From: Agapetus fuscipes
Taxonomy: Eukaryota > Arthropoda > Insecta > Trichoptera > Glossosomatidae
Length of the DNA: 64,000 nt
Direction of reading: 5' to 3'
Assembly: GCA_951799405.1 (NCBI GenBank)
Contig: OX637334.1
Location: 3,224,001 to 3,288,000, forward strand
The translations under genes and the position numbers were made by a program. The notes beneath the pieces were generated by a model, which did not search any database, was not told the DNA's origin, and saw only the letters and a program-made list of their open reading frames with translations. Shown one piece after another: positions 1 to 10,700 of the stretch. The first letter of the stretch is position 1. Every line of letters starts with the position of its first letter.

Positions 1-430
1 TCCGAAGAAATTTGTTGTTTTTTTCCTGAATAAAATAAAAAATAAAATAAAATTAAATAAGTAATAAAAAATATAGACGGAGTAGTTAAAAATCAGATTT
101 ATTTAAATATTTCTTTTATCATAGGGAAGTGTGATCCCAAAAAATAGATTAAATATAATTTTTCAAAAATTGTAATGAATTTTGAAGGTAACTTGAAATC
201 AAATTCAAGACACATAAGTATAATTATACTAATAACAAAATATGTCTCTAATACGCCTTTGACTTTCAACTTGATTTCCAACCCTGAATATTTTCCCCAT
301 TTGTAGCAAGTAATTTGCAACACAAAAGTACAAAAAAAGAGTTTAAAAAAAGCTTGTGTTATTTGAGTTGAGTTAAAATGAAAGCGCCCTTCAGCCAACA
401 CAGCCCTCATGATAATATTTTATTGTAACA
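1..430. other. AT-rich, no gene seen
   Basis: Very AT-rich sequence with A/T homopolymers near 40-70. The only long frame is a low-complexity minus-strand one with no recognisable domain. I see nothing supportable here. Confidence 0.6.
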
Positions 431-720
431 AAAACGCGGTTCACTTTATTTGATTTGTGTTGCAGCCGGAAAGTTTTCCCGCCAAGTGAAAATAACGCGG
501 GAATGAAAAGTAACGGTCATTGTGTGGCAACTTGTGAAAAACTCCCGCCCTGCGAAGCCTCCAGAGGAAAACTCCACGGCAACTTTGCCCGCGCAAAAAT
601 AGCCCTTTGTAGAGTCATTTATTCCGCATTTATGAATTTTACATAGAGTCGTATATTTAAATTTAAACTTGGCGGCAGATTTAAAGGGTTATATAAAAGC
701 TATTTCAGCGGCTTAAGAGA
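430..720. other. GC-richer single-copy island
   Basis: A block clearly richer in G+C than its flanks, not matching any repeat family in the window. It holds several CCCGCC/GCGGGAA-like words (E2F-like) and, near 615-640, ATTTATTCCGCATTTATGA-like homeodomain-type words. A 63-codon plus frame crosses it but has no recognisable domain. Candidate conserved noncoding sequence; inferred from composition only. Confidence 0.3.
648..687 (+). repeat. short duplicated motif, copy 1
   Basis: Begins GTCGTATATTTAAATT, then after a short spacer AACTTG and GGCAGATTTAAAG. The same ordered words recur at 3251-3293. Confidence 0.5.
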
Positions 721-867
721 AAGTTTATTGTTCTATTTTTTTTATCTACAAAAAAAACTATTTTCATGTTAAGCACACGTTTTTATGTAAATATAGTTTT
801 GTTCGGAAAATTATTTCCCATGTCGGAAGTACAGCTATATTTTCTATAACTTGTTTTATGATAGCTT

Positions 868-978
868 CTGATGTAGTCTAGTGGTTAACGCTACGGACTC
901 CTGATTGGAAGATAGTGTTTCTAATTTCCAGTGAAATACAATAAAATAAATAAAATAAATAAAAAATAAAAATAGTTC
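868..978 (+). repeat. tRNA-headed retroposon with A-rich tail
   Basis: The A-box-like words TAGTCTAGTGGTTA and a decayed B box (GTTTCTAATTTCC) are about 45 bp apart. An (AAAT)n-like tail follows at about 941-978. This is a tRNA-derived SINE or retroposed tRNA, not a gene: the B box is damaged and no cloverleaf is evident. Confidence 0.5.
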
Positions 979-1077
979 ATAAATTTTTCATAGACATTCT
1001 GGACTGGATTGGAACTTTAACTACCTACATCCAAATAAAGATTCACACAGCCTAACAGCAACTGGATCTCGCATGCA

Positions 1078-1308
1078 AACTTGTAATCTATAATTTTAAT
1101 TGCAGTATCGGCATTCAACGCTCATATTGAATTTATGCCCAGAAGCACACGTAAATCCACGCTAACACATGCTGCATGCGTACATACAAAATAAATCAAA
1201 CCTCACATGAACGTAACCTTCGCAACTCCTGCCACTTTTCACTGAAACCGGGGTGGCATTGCCAAAAGTGAACCAAATTTTTTACAGCATAGAGAGTCAG
1301 CGTAATAA
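1078..1308 (-). repeat. family A tail repeat, diverged
   Basis: Minus-strand copy of the window's commonest repeat. It is recognised by the reverse of CAGCATGTGTTAGCG, of TGTTCATGTGAGG, and of the TTTCAGTG and TTTACAGCATAG segments. Very diverged, and cut near its end by the MITE at 1324. Confidence 0.55.
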
Positions 1309-1323
1309 ACGTTGAAATTGTTA

Positions 1324-2303
1324 TGCCCGCTTTCCACTGCGAGCGGGAAATAGCTGAGCGGGAGCGGGAAATAGCTGAGCGGAGCGTAGTGAAATAGTTT
1401 TGGCCTTCCATTGCGAAAGAGTTTTAAAAAATAATGGTATTTGCCTTCCACAGCCAACGAGCTCGGCGGAGTGAGATAGGCGGGAAATGAGATGAGTCAG
1501 ATGAAAGAGTTGTTTGCCTTCCATCTACAGCTGGCTTAGCGGAGCCAACTAGTGTGTGACAGCTCGTTGCAGCCTACGCCCAGATCAAACGTTTTAATTA
1601 TTAATAAAAAAAGTTTTTTTTTTTGTTTCGAAAAATAAAAAGTAATGTATTATTTTGCTTTAATACATTAAAAGTAGATGTTGGAAATAAAACATACATT
1701 TTAATATTTTCAAATTTATAAAATAATGTATGATGTGCAGTGTGTGACAGCTCGTTGCAGCCTACGCCCAGATCAAACGTTTTAATTATTAATAAAAGAG
1801 TTTTTTTTTGTTTCGAAACATAAAAAGTAATGTATTATTTTGCTTTAAACATAAAAAGTAGATGTTGGAAATAAAACATACATTTTAATATTTTCAAATT
1901 AATAAAATAATGTATGATGTGTTTTTGTAAATCATGTATGATGTGTTTTATCGCTGTCACGCAACTGCGCGGGTTGGCGCGGGGGGCACGGGGGAGCGGA
2001 GTCAGTTGAAAACTAGCGGCCGAGACCATGACACAGCGGACCCATTTTTACTCGCTCAGTCAGCTCCGCTCACTCCGCTGTCGGTGGAAGCACTTCTATG
2101 AAATTTACTGTTGCTAGTCGAGCGGAGTCCGTACGGAGTCCGCTGGAAACTCGCTCAACTCTGCGACCACTTTTGTAACTCTTTGTACTCGCTCAGTCCG
2201 CTCCGCTGACTCGCTGTCGGTGGAAGCACTTCTATGAAATTTACTGTTGCTAGTCGAGCGGAGTCCGTACGGAGTCAGCTCCGCTCGCAGTGGAAAGCGG
2301 GCA
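1324..2303. mobile_element. PIF/Harbinger-like MITE
   Basis: Terminal inverted repeats start TGCCCGCTTTCCACTGCGAG and end with its reverse complement. TTA target duplications lie at 1321-1323 and 2304-2306, the signature of PIF/Harbinger transposons. The element has no transposase frame. Inside are two direct repeats: a 188-bp unit at 1551-1738 and about 1739-1925, and a roughly 138-bp unit starting near 2045 and 2185. Degenerate copies of the TIR (CTTCCA..GCGG) recur at 1405-1560, giving it a foldback character. Confidence 0.7.
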
Positions 2304-2589
2304 TTATTCTTAGGTTAATAATCGCATTTAACATTTTGCGTTCATTAATCTCAACACAGAAAATTTGGACGATAGTGAAATAAAAAAACCTTTAATATTC
2401 AAAGAAATACTCTGATATTTATAAAATTGGCTATCAATGAGCATTTTTCACATAAGTTTTTGCTAAAAATATATTTAAAAGCAATGTAACTTTTTCGTAC
2501 AATTGTGTATACATGCGGGTGGGAACATATATGGAGGTATATATATATATGGAGAGGCTGTAAATGTGGTTTAGTGCCAATCGACATGA

Positions 2590-2965
2590 CGCAACGTCTT
2601 TGACACCATACATTGTTAATAGTGCTGTCTCGCTCACGACATATGAAATGCTTTTGTTATTTTTTATGTAAACAACGTGTCTCTACTCCGTCTTCAATAT
2701 ATGTACATAATACCATGGAAACCCATGGTAACTATGGTAACGTGTTTGTTACTAGTGTTGTTGAAAGTATGAAAATATTTGATACATTCCCACCTCATTA
2801 TGTACGGGATGATTTTCACAAGTATCTATTACCGCGAGTATAGAAGTTACATACTTGAAGAAGCAAGTACCTTTATATTTGAACATCACTAGTTCTGGAA
2901 ATGGCTATCGCTTTCGCGAACAAAATATTTCGACAAACGAAAAATAAATTTTATCAACGAAGTCC
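2590..2965 (+). repeat. dispersed repeat family H, copy 1
   Basis: Contains GACACCATACATTGTT, CATATGAAATG, CATGGTAAC and an end with AAATATTTCGACAAA. The same words occur in the same order on the opposite strand at 39783-40150. Frames of 73-76 codons in the two copies do not correspond, so no protein is called. Class unknown. Confidence 0.6.
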
Positions 2966-3628
2966 TGTAGAATAGTGATTAAAGTGAAATATGATTCCAT
3001 GTTCTATAACACATTTACTCTCTTTTGTTGGCACGTTTAGAAAATACCCAGTTTGGCATTTATATGGATTTTTTTTCCAATTAGGTAACACACCTGTTGA
3101 CAGTTGGAAGGTTACCGATAGACTGAATTTGGATTTTAGTGTGATGAGTGGGGTAGCGTCTTTCTAATTCTCAAAGGATTGACTTCTTAGCCCACCCAGT
3201 TCTATATATCGATGGTTATATACGATGTCCCTGAAGGTATTTTGCGTAGCGTCGTATATTTAAATTGGTTTCAACTTGCAGGCAGATTTAAAGCAAAGAA
3301 ACGTTGAATAATTAAGTGCCCCCTACCCGGAGTGTAGGTCCACAATAGATAGTGGAGTTTTGTTTATCTGGAGTGACCCAGCCGCCTCTGGGGAGCGACC
3401 GCCGCTGCCCACGACTTACACAAAACGGAAAATACTCTCTAATGTAATTATAGAGCCGGCTCGGCACATCACATATATACCAGCATTGGTACGCAGAGAC
3501 CAAATGAGAAATGAATCGCCTCTGGGTAAACCGGCTTGAGAAGTTTAAATTTGAATTAGGCGGGTTTCAGTTTTGCCCATTGCCATTATTATGATTTTTA
3601 AATAGTAAAAATAGGATTTTCATTGCTT
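2965..3628. other. unassigned interval
   Basis: No gene or known repeat recognised apart from the short motif at 3251-3293. A GC-richer patch lies around 3320-3500. Confidence 0.4.
3251..3293 (+). repeat. short duplicated motif, copy 2
   Basis: Second occurrence of the ordered words seen at 648-687: GTCGTATATTTAAATT, AACTTG, GGCAGATTTAAAG. Spacing differs by a few bases. Confidence 0.5.
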
Positions 3629-3722
3629 TATACGTTGGTATGAGACTGACCACCTATTTTTTTGCCACTCTCACTCCTGTTTCAGGGAAAGTCGGCAGAA
3701 GTTTCAAGATTTTTGTTCGATC
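3628..3722 (+). repeat. family A tail repeat, 5' part
   Basis: GTTGGTATGAGACTGACCACC and TGTTTCAGGGAAAGTCGGCA mark a truncated family A copy that ends near 3722. Confidence 0.6.
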
Positions 3723-3788
3723 ATAATTAGTATTATATCTGGTCCAGGTCCAGCTTTATTAAAAATCAGTTAATTAATTTTCTTGTAT

Positions 3789-4050
3789 TTCTTGACTTAT
3801 AGTTTGGTATGAGGCTGACCACGCATACTGTAAAAAAATGTTCACTTTACCAATGTCACCCCTGTTTCAGGGAAGGACGGCAAGAGTTGCAGGGCTTATG
3901 TTCATTTGAGATTGGGTTTTTATATTGAAGGTCCACATGCGGCATGTGTTAGAGCGAACTTATATACATGTCTGCTTGTGGGAATGCGATTAATATGAAT
4001 CTTTAATGATATATATCTTTACAGCTTAGATTAAGATTTAGATTTAAGTT
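3789..4050 (+). repeat. family A tail repeat, near full length
   Basis: Starts with CTTGACTTATAG, includes GGTATGAGGCTGACCAC, CACCCCTGTTTCAGGGAAGG and GCAAGAGTTGCAGGGCTTATG, and ends in CTTAGATTAAGATTTAGATT. The internal words GGTCCACATGCGGCATGTG belong to the (ATTAG)-tailed subfamily. Confidence 0.75.
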
Positions 4051-4426
4051 CATTTTTAGTCTTCGCGAAGAGAGACTGTCTCCTAAAGACGTTGGTAATG
4101 TCGCCAACGAAACGTCCAGAATGATACAAGTTCTCCCATTACAGTTCGTCTAATATCCGAGAAGTTTAATTACCTAACTGTATAGTTAATATATTTATAC
4201 TTTTTTGCATATTGGATATGCTATTGTGTGTTAAATAAATAGAATATGAAGATTAAGAAGTTAAAAGTTCGAGATCTGTCTCTTAATGCGTGACAAGCTA
4301 CATCTTTCAGATACAACAATAGACTTGAGTAACTTTAATGAGAACTTTTAATTTTTATTACTTAATGAAAATATCAAAAATCACAAACTTCACACAGAAC
4401 ATTCCTAGTTACTTCCTAGATATCTG
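4050..4426. other. unassigned interval
   Basis: AT-rich with no recognisable gene or repeat. Confidence 0.4.
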
Positions 4427-4428
4427 TA

Positions 4429-4664
4429 CCCTTAGTACGAGTTGCAAAACTTGAGAAAAGTAAAGTTTACGGAAAATATTAAAGAGTGATTTCTCCTAAA
4501 ATCTGCCGTTTTTGTTTCTTACACTTTATGGTCTCAGCAAAAGAGTTACAGTGATGAAGAAAATCAAGTTCAAACAAACAAAAACGGCGGATTTTTGGGG
4601 CAATCACTCTTTAATAATTGCCGTAAACTTTACATTACTTAAGTTTTGCAACTCGTACTAAGGG
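4429..4664. mobile_element. hairpin MITE with TA target site, copy 1
   Basis: Terminal inverted repeats of about 88 bp begin CCCTTAGTACGAGTTGC. TA dinucleotides flank both ends (4427-4428 and 4665-4666), as for Tc1/mariner-type MITEs. The whole unit is nearly one hairpin with a loop of about 60 bp. A second copy is at 32689-32923. Confidence 0.75.
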
Positions 4665-4854
4665 TACAGTTGATGTTTTCGTTGGGCATTATACAGGCAA
4701 TAACCCGGAGTAATCTCAGTTTGAAATTCGCATGGCCCGATTGCAAATTTGTCCATTAAGGAATCAAAGGGCAGCAGAGTATGAGGTACTGAAGCCCCAC
4801 CTTATCTTATTACCGCAAAACCCAAAAATCAAATCTCTCGGCAGCGCGTTTAAG

Positions 4855-5640
4855 GCCCGGACCGTTTAAAGTCCCTCAAGGTCTGGAAGGGTCAATCTGC
4901 CTCCCGCATGAAGGTCCAGGGGTAAGTCTGGCTTCCACACTAATATCAAGAGATCCTTCCGAATCCCACATCATAGACTAGAGGTCATTTTGCCTCTTTT
5001 TTCATGGATTTAGGATAATCTTGCGTCCGACATTAAGCTTTTAAGGTAATTTTTAACTGCGTTATCATAGAACAAAGGTCATTTCAACTTCCATTATAAT
5101 TTCCAGCGTAAATTTTACTTCTTACTTCATGGTTTTAAGGTTACCTTACACGTCTGCTGTATGATGGATTTAGGCTATTCTGTCTCTTTATCAAGGTCAG
5201 ACAGGATTAATGGGTCATTTTTACTCACACAGCTAGATTAAAAGGTCATCTTTAGCTGGTTCGTCATGGATTGAGGTCACCGTGCTTCCCATTGAATGTC
5301 ATTGAGGGTCAATCTGCTTCCCATATCAAGATTCAGGAAGTCAATTCAAATTTTTAAAAATGAAAATAAGCACTGTTTGTTTCTACTTATTTTCAAACAG
5401 TGTTTATTTGCCTTCTTTTATTTTAAATGGAATTCTACAAAAAATCCGCAAAAACCTGTCATAAAGAAGTCAAGTCTACTTCCAAATAAGAGGCTCAGGT
5501 CACTTTGATTCCCATATAAGAGTTTGAGGGTTACTTAGTTTGACATTGATTGTGGAGGTCATTTTGTCTACCATATGGAGGTCCAGAGGGTGGAGGGAGG
5601 CAGGAGGTCACCCCGCCTCCCACATCTAATCTAACTGCGA
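4855..5640. repeat. decayed minisatellite, roughly 35-40 bp period
   Basis: Degenerate iterations of a unit like AGGTCAYTTTGCYTCCCATA followed by a short spacer and AGG. Clear instances lie near 4880, 4985, 5215, 5295, 5500 and 5560. It is interrupted at about 5340-5460 by a small palindrome containing AAATAAGCACTGTTTG and its inverse. Frames crossing it are artefacts of the repeat. Confidence 0.5.
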
Positions 5641-6178
5641 CTTCACTGACATGTAAATGTTTAACAGACCACGGAATGAGATCTTCCCTCATTTTATTTA
5701 CCCTCCTCAGTCAAATATTACAGCGAGACCCCACTGACCCCCCCTTCGCCCCCCAGTGACCTCCCCCCTGCCCCCACCCCCTCACAAACCACACACAGCC
5801 ACTCAAGTGAACGGGTCTCATTAGATACACACATGCTAAACCAATAACGGCGGTTACAAGAATCAAGAAAAGAAATCGGAAGTAAAATGTGAAAAGAAAA
5901 TTCTGTGTATACTGAGGTGGACTGAATAGAAGATTGAGTAAAAAAATGTTAAGGTATTTGCTTATACCTTCACAAGGGTTACTTACACAACTTTACAAAG
6001 GTCCAATGTCAAATTTTGCCCGTAACTTAAATCGTATATTCAAAATATTTACCTAATAGTTGAAATTCGTTTTTTTCCAAAAGAGTGCTTTTAAATGATT
6101 TTCCTGTTTTCATTTCGACTGCTCCAAGGAAGAAGAAAGTAACTCCGAAATTTCGGTTTTTGACTTAATTCCATTTCT
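5640..6178. other. unassigned interval with C-rich tract
   Basis: A strongly C-rich tract lies at about 5730-5790. The rest is AT-rich, with no gene or repeat recognised up to the BEL target duplication. Confidence 0.4.
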
Positions 6179-6183
6179 GAAGG

Positions 6184-6537
6184 TGGTCGGGTTTTGCTCG
6201 TGGACTGTATTTTCGATTTGGACTTTAATTTTGAGGTGATGTGGGGTGTGGAGATGACTTGAAAGATGTAGTTAGTTAAACAATTTAATGGTCCTTTATT
6301 CCATAAAGATTACAAGGGGTTTTTACAAAGGATTACGTGATTAAATTAGGTGAACAGGTTAAGACAAGTTACCAGTGCGACGCTCGAAGAGAAAAGAGAC
6401 GGATGTTGGGTTTTACACGCCTGAGGCGTCTGTCAGAAATGCAATACCAACACAACAAAATGTACCAAAGACAAAAAGATTATTATTCTTGGTAGGTATA
6501 TTGTTTTAATTAATTTGGTCATATTAAATTTGGACCA
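6184..6537 (-). repeat. BEL/Pao 3' LTR
   Basis: On the plus strand it starts TGGTCGGG and ends TTTGGACCA, so it has TG...CA ends and a short TGGTC/GACCA terminal inversion. It matches the LTR at 12382-12735 except at two positions (near 6460 and 6519). Confidence 0.93.
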
Positions 6538-7164
6538 TACTGGCGGGCCTCAGATTGGCAAATACCGTGTTATAACGGTGAATATTTGGCAATATTACTA
6601 GAGAGGTCATCTCCACAATGATGTATAATAGCTCGTTTACATAATGTTACATCGTGGACTGTATTTTTGAGGTTGTCATAATATACTGGTTAACAGTGAT
6701 TGACTCTAATTTATAATTCTTTTTTGTTTTTCAATAACTGGTACTTGTCTGTAGAAATCAACACTTAGATCTAAGAATCATTGATTATACAAAACAATGG
6801 TAGGTGCATACAAACTTGAATAGAATTCTGACTTTGAAAATAATTTATTTGACTTATACACCTTGAAGAAGTTGAAAGTTAAGTATTAATCTTACTTGTT
6901 GTATGTATGGTAGTCAATTGTGTTAGCAACAGATGATACTTCAATTAAGTTGATATGGTAAGTTACCCTTGTAGGTAAGCATTTACATACAAATTTACAT
7001 GGATTCAATAAAGTGTACTTATAATTACTCAGCCTTTTAATTAATTAAGTACATAATTTAATGTGATCAGTTCTTGCATAGTAACATAAAACATAAAGTG
7101 AAGTTACAGATAACATAAGACAAATAATTATCGGTAAGTACATAATCATTTATCCTGCTAGGAA
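6538..7164 (-). other. BEL/Pao 3' untranslated region
   Basis: AT-rich sequence between the stop of the integrase remnant and the 3' LTR. On the coding strand the bases next to the LTR are GAGGCCCGCCAGTA, where a polypurine tract is expected; the purine run is short. Confidence 0.6.
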
Positions 7165-7758
7165 TTACCAAATAGGTAATTTACTTAATTTTTGAATTGG
7201 TCTCTTTTTAATACCAGAGTCAGTTTTTATGGATACTACTCTCAGAATACCATCCGTACCAGGATGTAATTCTGTTACTCTTCCCAATCTCCATCTCAAG
7301 GGCGGTTGATTATCCTCCCTAAGCACAACTAAATCATTAATTTGTAGTGTAGATGTCGTTAACTGAGTCCATTTCTTGCGAGGTTGCAAAGAATTGAGAT
7401 ATTCATTAGTCCAACGCTTCCAGAAGGTCTGGAATAGTCGACTTAACAGTTGATACCGATTAACTGCATGGATTGGAATATGATTCAGATCTGGTTCGGG
7501 AAGAGCGACCAGTGGTCCTCCGATAAGGAAATGACCCGGAGTCAATGGTAACAAGTCATTAGGATCGTCTGATAAGGGTGTCAACGGCCTTGAATTCAGA
7601 CAAGCTTCGACTTGGATTAATAAAGTAGAACATTCTTCAAAAGTGAGGGTATGATTGCCCACTAACTTTTTAAATAAATGCTTTGCGCTTTTTACAGTAG
7701 TTTCCCATAGACCACCGTGATGGGGTCCATCTAAAAGTTTGACTGGCAATCCAGGCAA
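7165..7758 (-). pseudogene. BEL/Pao integrase C-terminal remnant + DUF5641
   Basis: This 197-codon stretch matches the end of a BEL/Pao integrase. HHGGLWE and VKSAKH motifs (about residues 13-26) are followed by an L.S.P.T segment with LNSRPLTPLSDDP (about 53-65). The C-terminal DUF5641-like region follows, including TPGHFLIGGPL and WRLGRVTELHPGTDG. The H2C2 zinc domain and most of the DDE catalytic core are absent. It overlaps the end of the main frame in a different register, so the upstream polyprotein cannot read into it without a frameshift. The Met at 7758 is not a natural start. Not functional as an integrase on its own. Confidence 0.88.
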
Positions 7759-10700
7759 GTGTTATGCTAGAATCTGTCCACAATGTGGAACTTGTTATAA
7801 CCAGGTTACTGGTCTCACTAACGCGTTTAAATAATTTAGATAATAATAAAGCTGCGTTCAATTCTAACCGGGGTAAGGAGATTTGTTGCAAAGGTGCTAC
7901 CTTTGACTTGGCACAAAAAAGTTGAGAGTTAACTTCGGAAGTCAACTCGTTGCGAGTAACTAAATAGATACATGCTCCGAATGCTCGTGTAGAGGCATCC
8001 GCAAAGCCGTGTAGTTCTACGGAGGATTTATGATCTGTTCCACATACATGCCGTGCTACATGTATGGAGGCTGCTAGGTTGAACTGATGCACAAAATTAC
8101 ACCATTCAGTTTTTGTTGGAGTAGATAACTCATCATCCCATTTACTGCTTTCTTGCCACAGCCGTTGCATAAAGAGTTTGGAAATTATAGTAATGGGAGA
8201 GAGCAACCCTAAAGGATCAAACGTTCTGGCTATCGCAGATAAAATTGATCGCTTGGTTAAATTTGCTTCGTTACATTCAATGTGTAAATTGAATATCAAC
8301 GTGTCAGTACTAGGTTGCCACGTTAATCCTAAAGTTTTATAAGTGTCATGGTTTGCAAAATTTACAGATGAAACACTTTCTTGCAATTGTAGGGCACTAT
8401 TGGTTGTCCACTTTCTTAATGACATACATGCACTATTAAATATTTCAGTAATTTGGGTTTTAATCAAATTGAGCTGATTAATATCGTCGTGTCCAGTTAT
8501 CAAGTCGTCCATGTACATGTCTGACTCGATAACTTGACAAGCTTCAGGGTACTTGTCCCTATTTGTTTGAGCGAGTTGCATGACGCATCTCGTAGCTAGG
8601 AAGGGGGCTGAAGCGGTTCCGTATGTAACCGTGTTTAACTGATACTGGCAAGGCAAGTGAGTCACACTGTCTCTCCATAGGATTCTTTGAAGAGGTCTGT
8701 CCTGTGGCTGAATATCTATTTGTCGATACATTTTCTCCACGTCAGCTGTCATCACCCACCTGGGCGTTCTGAAACGTAACAAAATGTCAAATAGATCTTG
8801 TTGCACAGTAGGTCCTATCATTAAAATGTCATTCAACGAAAGCCCAGAGGTAGTTCTGGCGCTCCCATTGAATACTACTCTCAGTTTTGTAGTCGTGGAA
8901 TGTTCTTTTATTACCGCGTGATGCGGAAAATAATAAGCAATTTGAGTGTTATGTGGGGGCACAAGACTCATGTGTCCTAAAGCTAAATATTCGGATAAAA
9001 AGTCATCATACCGCGCCTTGAGCTGAGGATTGCGGTTGAGTTTGGATTCTAGCGAGATCAGACATTTTGATGCTCGCGCTAATGAATCGCCTAATACCCC
9101 AGGGTCCGACTTCAGACCTATGCGTGTCTGGAATCTCCCCTGCGGTGATCGGGTTGTGGTTTGGACGAATAGATCTTCCATAGCCTTTTCTTCTAAAGAT
9201 TGATGTTTAGTATTCTCGATGGTTTCACACTTCCAAAAAGCTTCTACCAGTCCGTGAAGACCGGTTGACGCTCCTCTGCTGGACCCAGACGTCCTTCGGG
9301 ATCCTCCAGACGCCGCAGTCAGCATCGATGATACGAAGGTAGCTTGCATCGATGATACGAAGGTAGCTTGCATTGGTGCCAAACCGGTCGCCAACCATCC
9401 CAAGTGTGAGGGATAGAACCGGAGCCCTCCCCTTGACAGCGACGTCCGGCTGCAGCGCAGGATTCTCCAAAAGACGTCTGCGCCGAGCAGCATGGAGACT
9501 GCGCCAGCCTTGGCAAACTGTGGGTCTGCCAGGTCGCGCAGTGGTACGGGCGCCTCACACCTGAAACTGGTTTGGGGAAGATTTGTAGTTATGGTTTCTA
9601 CAACAAGGAATGAACATTCAGTTTTAAAACCAGATAATCGAGAAGCTATTGTAGCCGTAACGGCTTCAGATGAATAACTTGTTTGTTGTTGAATACCTTC
9701 AATAGGCATTTTTAACGTAGATTTAGGAAGCTTCAATGAGTCAGCTAGTTCCCTTGTTAGGAAGTTTGCCTGCGACCCATTATCTAAAACGGCTCGTACA
9801 GCTCTTGACGACCCGTCTGAGTCGTACAAGTGTACGCTTACAGTTGTTAACATAGCTTGAACATTATTGGAATTACTAAATGCTGCCAAGGCAATCTTAT
9901 GGTCTATAGTATGTAACAATGTATGGTGATTGCTTTGACATTTTTTGCATTTGCTTGAGCTACGGCATTTGTATGCTTGGTGCCCAATGCGAAGACAATT
10001 GAAGCATAATCTATTACTTTTTGCGGAATCCCGCCTTTGAGAAACATTTAACTGTATGAATTGACTGCATGTGTGAATGTAATGTGGTCCTTTACAGATC
10101 GGACACTTGACACCTTCTATTGTAAGCAACGCTTTCTTGGTTGCAGGTCTGCTATTCGTTGGCTCGAGAGTGTATTGATTATACATTTCTAAATGAGATG
10201 CCTTTTTTTTTAGAAATGCCAAAAAATCAATAACCGATTTGTAGTCCTTGTGGGACTTCCAATCGCTAATGCTTGGTGGGTCTAATTGCTTCAGAAACTG
10301 GTAGATGAGTAATTCATCCCAGTTCGAAGTGTCAACCCCCAAGCTGTTCAGTGCATTTAAATTACTACTAATAGTGTTGGTGAAATTGTGAATCTCATTG
10401 AATCTTCTCACATTAAATTTAATACTGTGTATGTTATCTAGATGCGTTTTTATTAAGATCTCCTTGTTGTTGTATCTGGCTTCCAAAATACTATATGCCA
10501 GGGGGTAGTTTTTCCCTGATACTTCTAATTGCTCTAAGATTGACTGTACTTGAGGAGATAACGAATTTTTCAGATACATGAATTTCTCTATATTTGAAAT
10601 GTTTGCATTATTGTCTATTAAGGCCAAAAATAAATCTCTAAATGTTACCCAGTTGTCATATTTTCCATCAAAGATCGGAATTGACAATTTAGGTAAGTTC

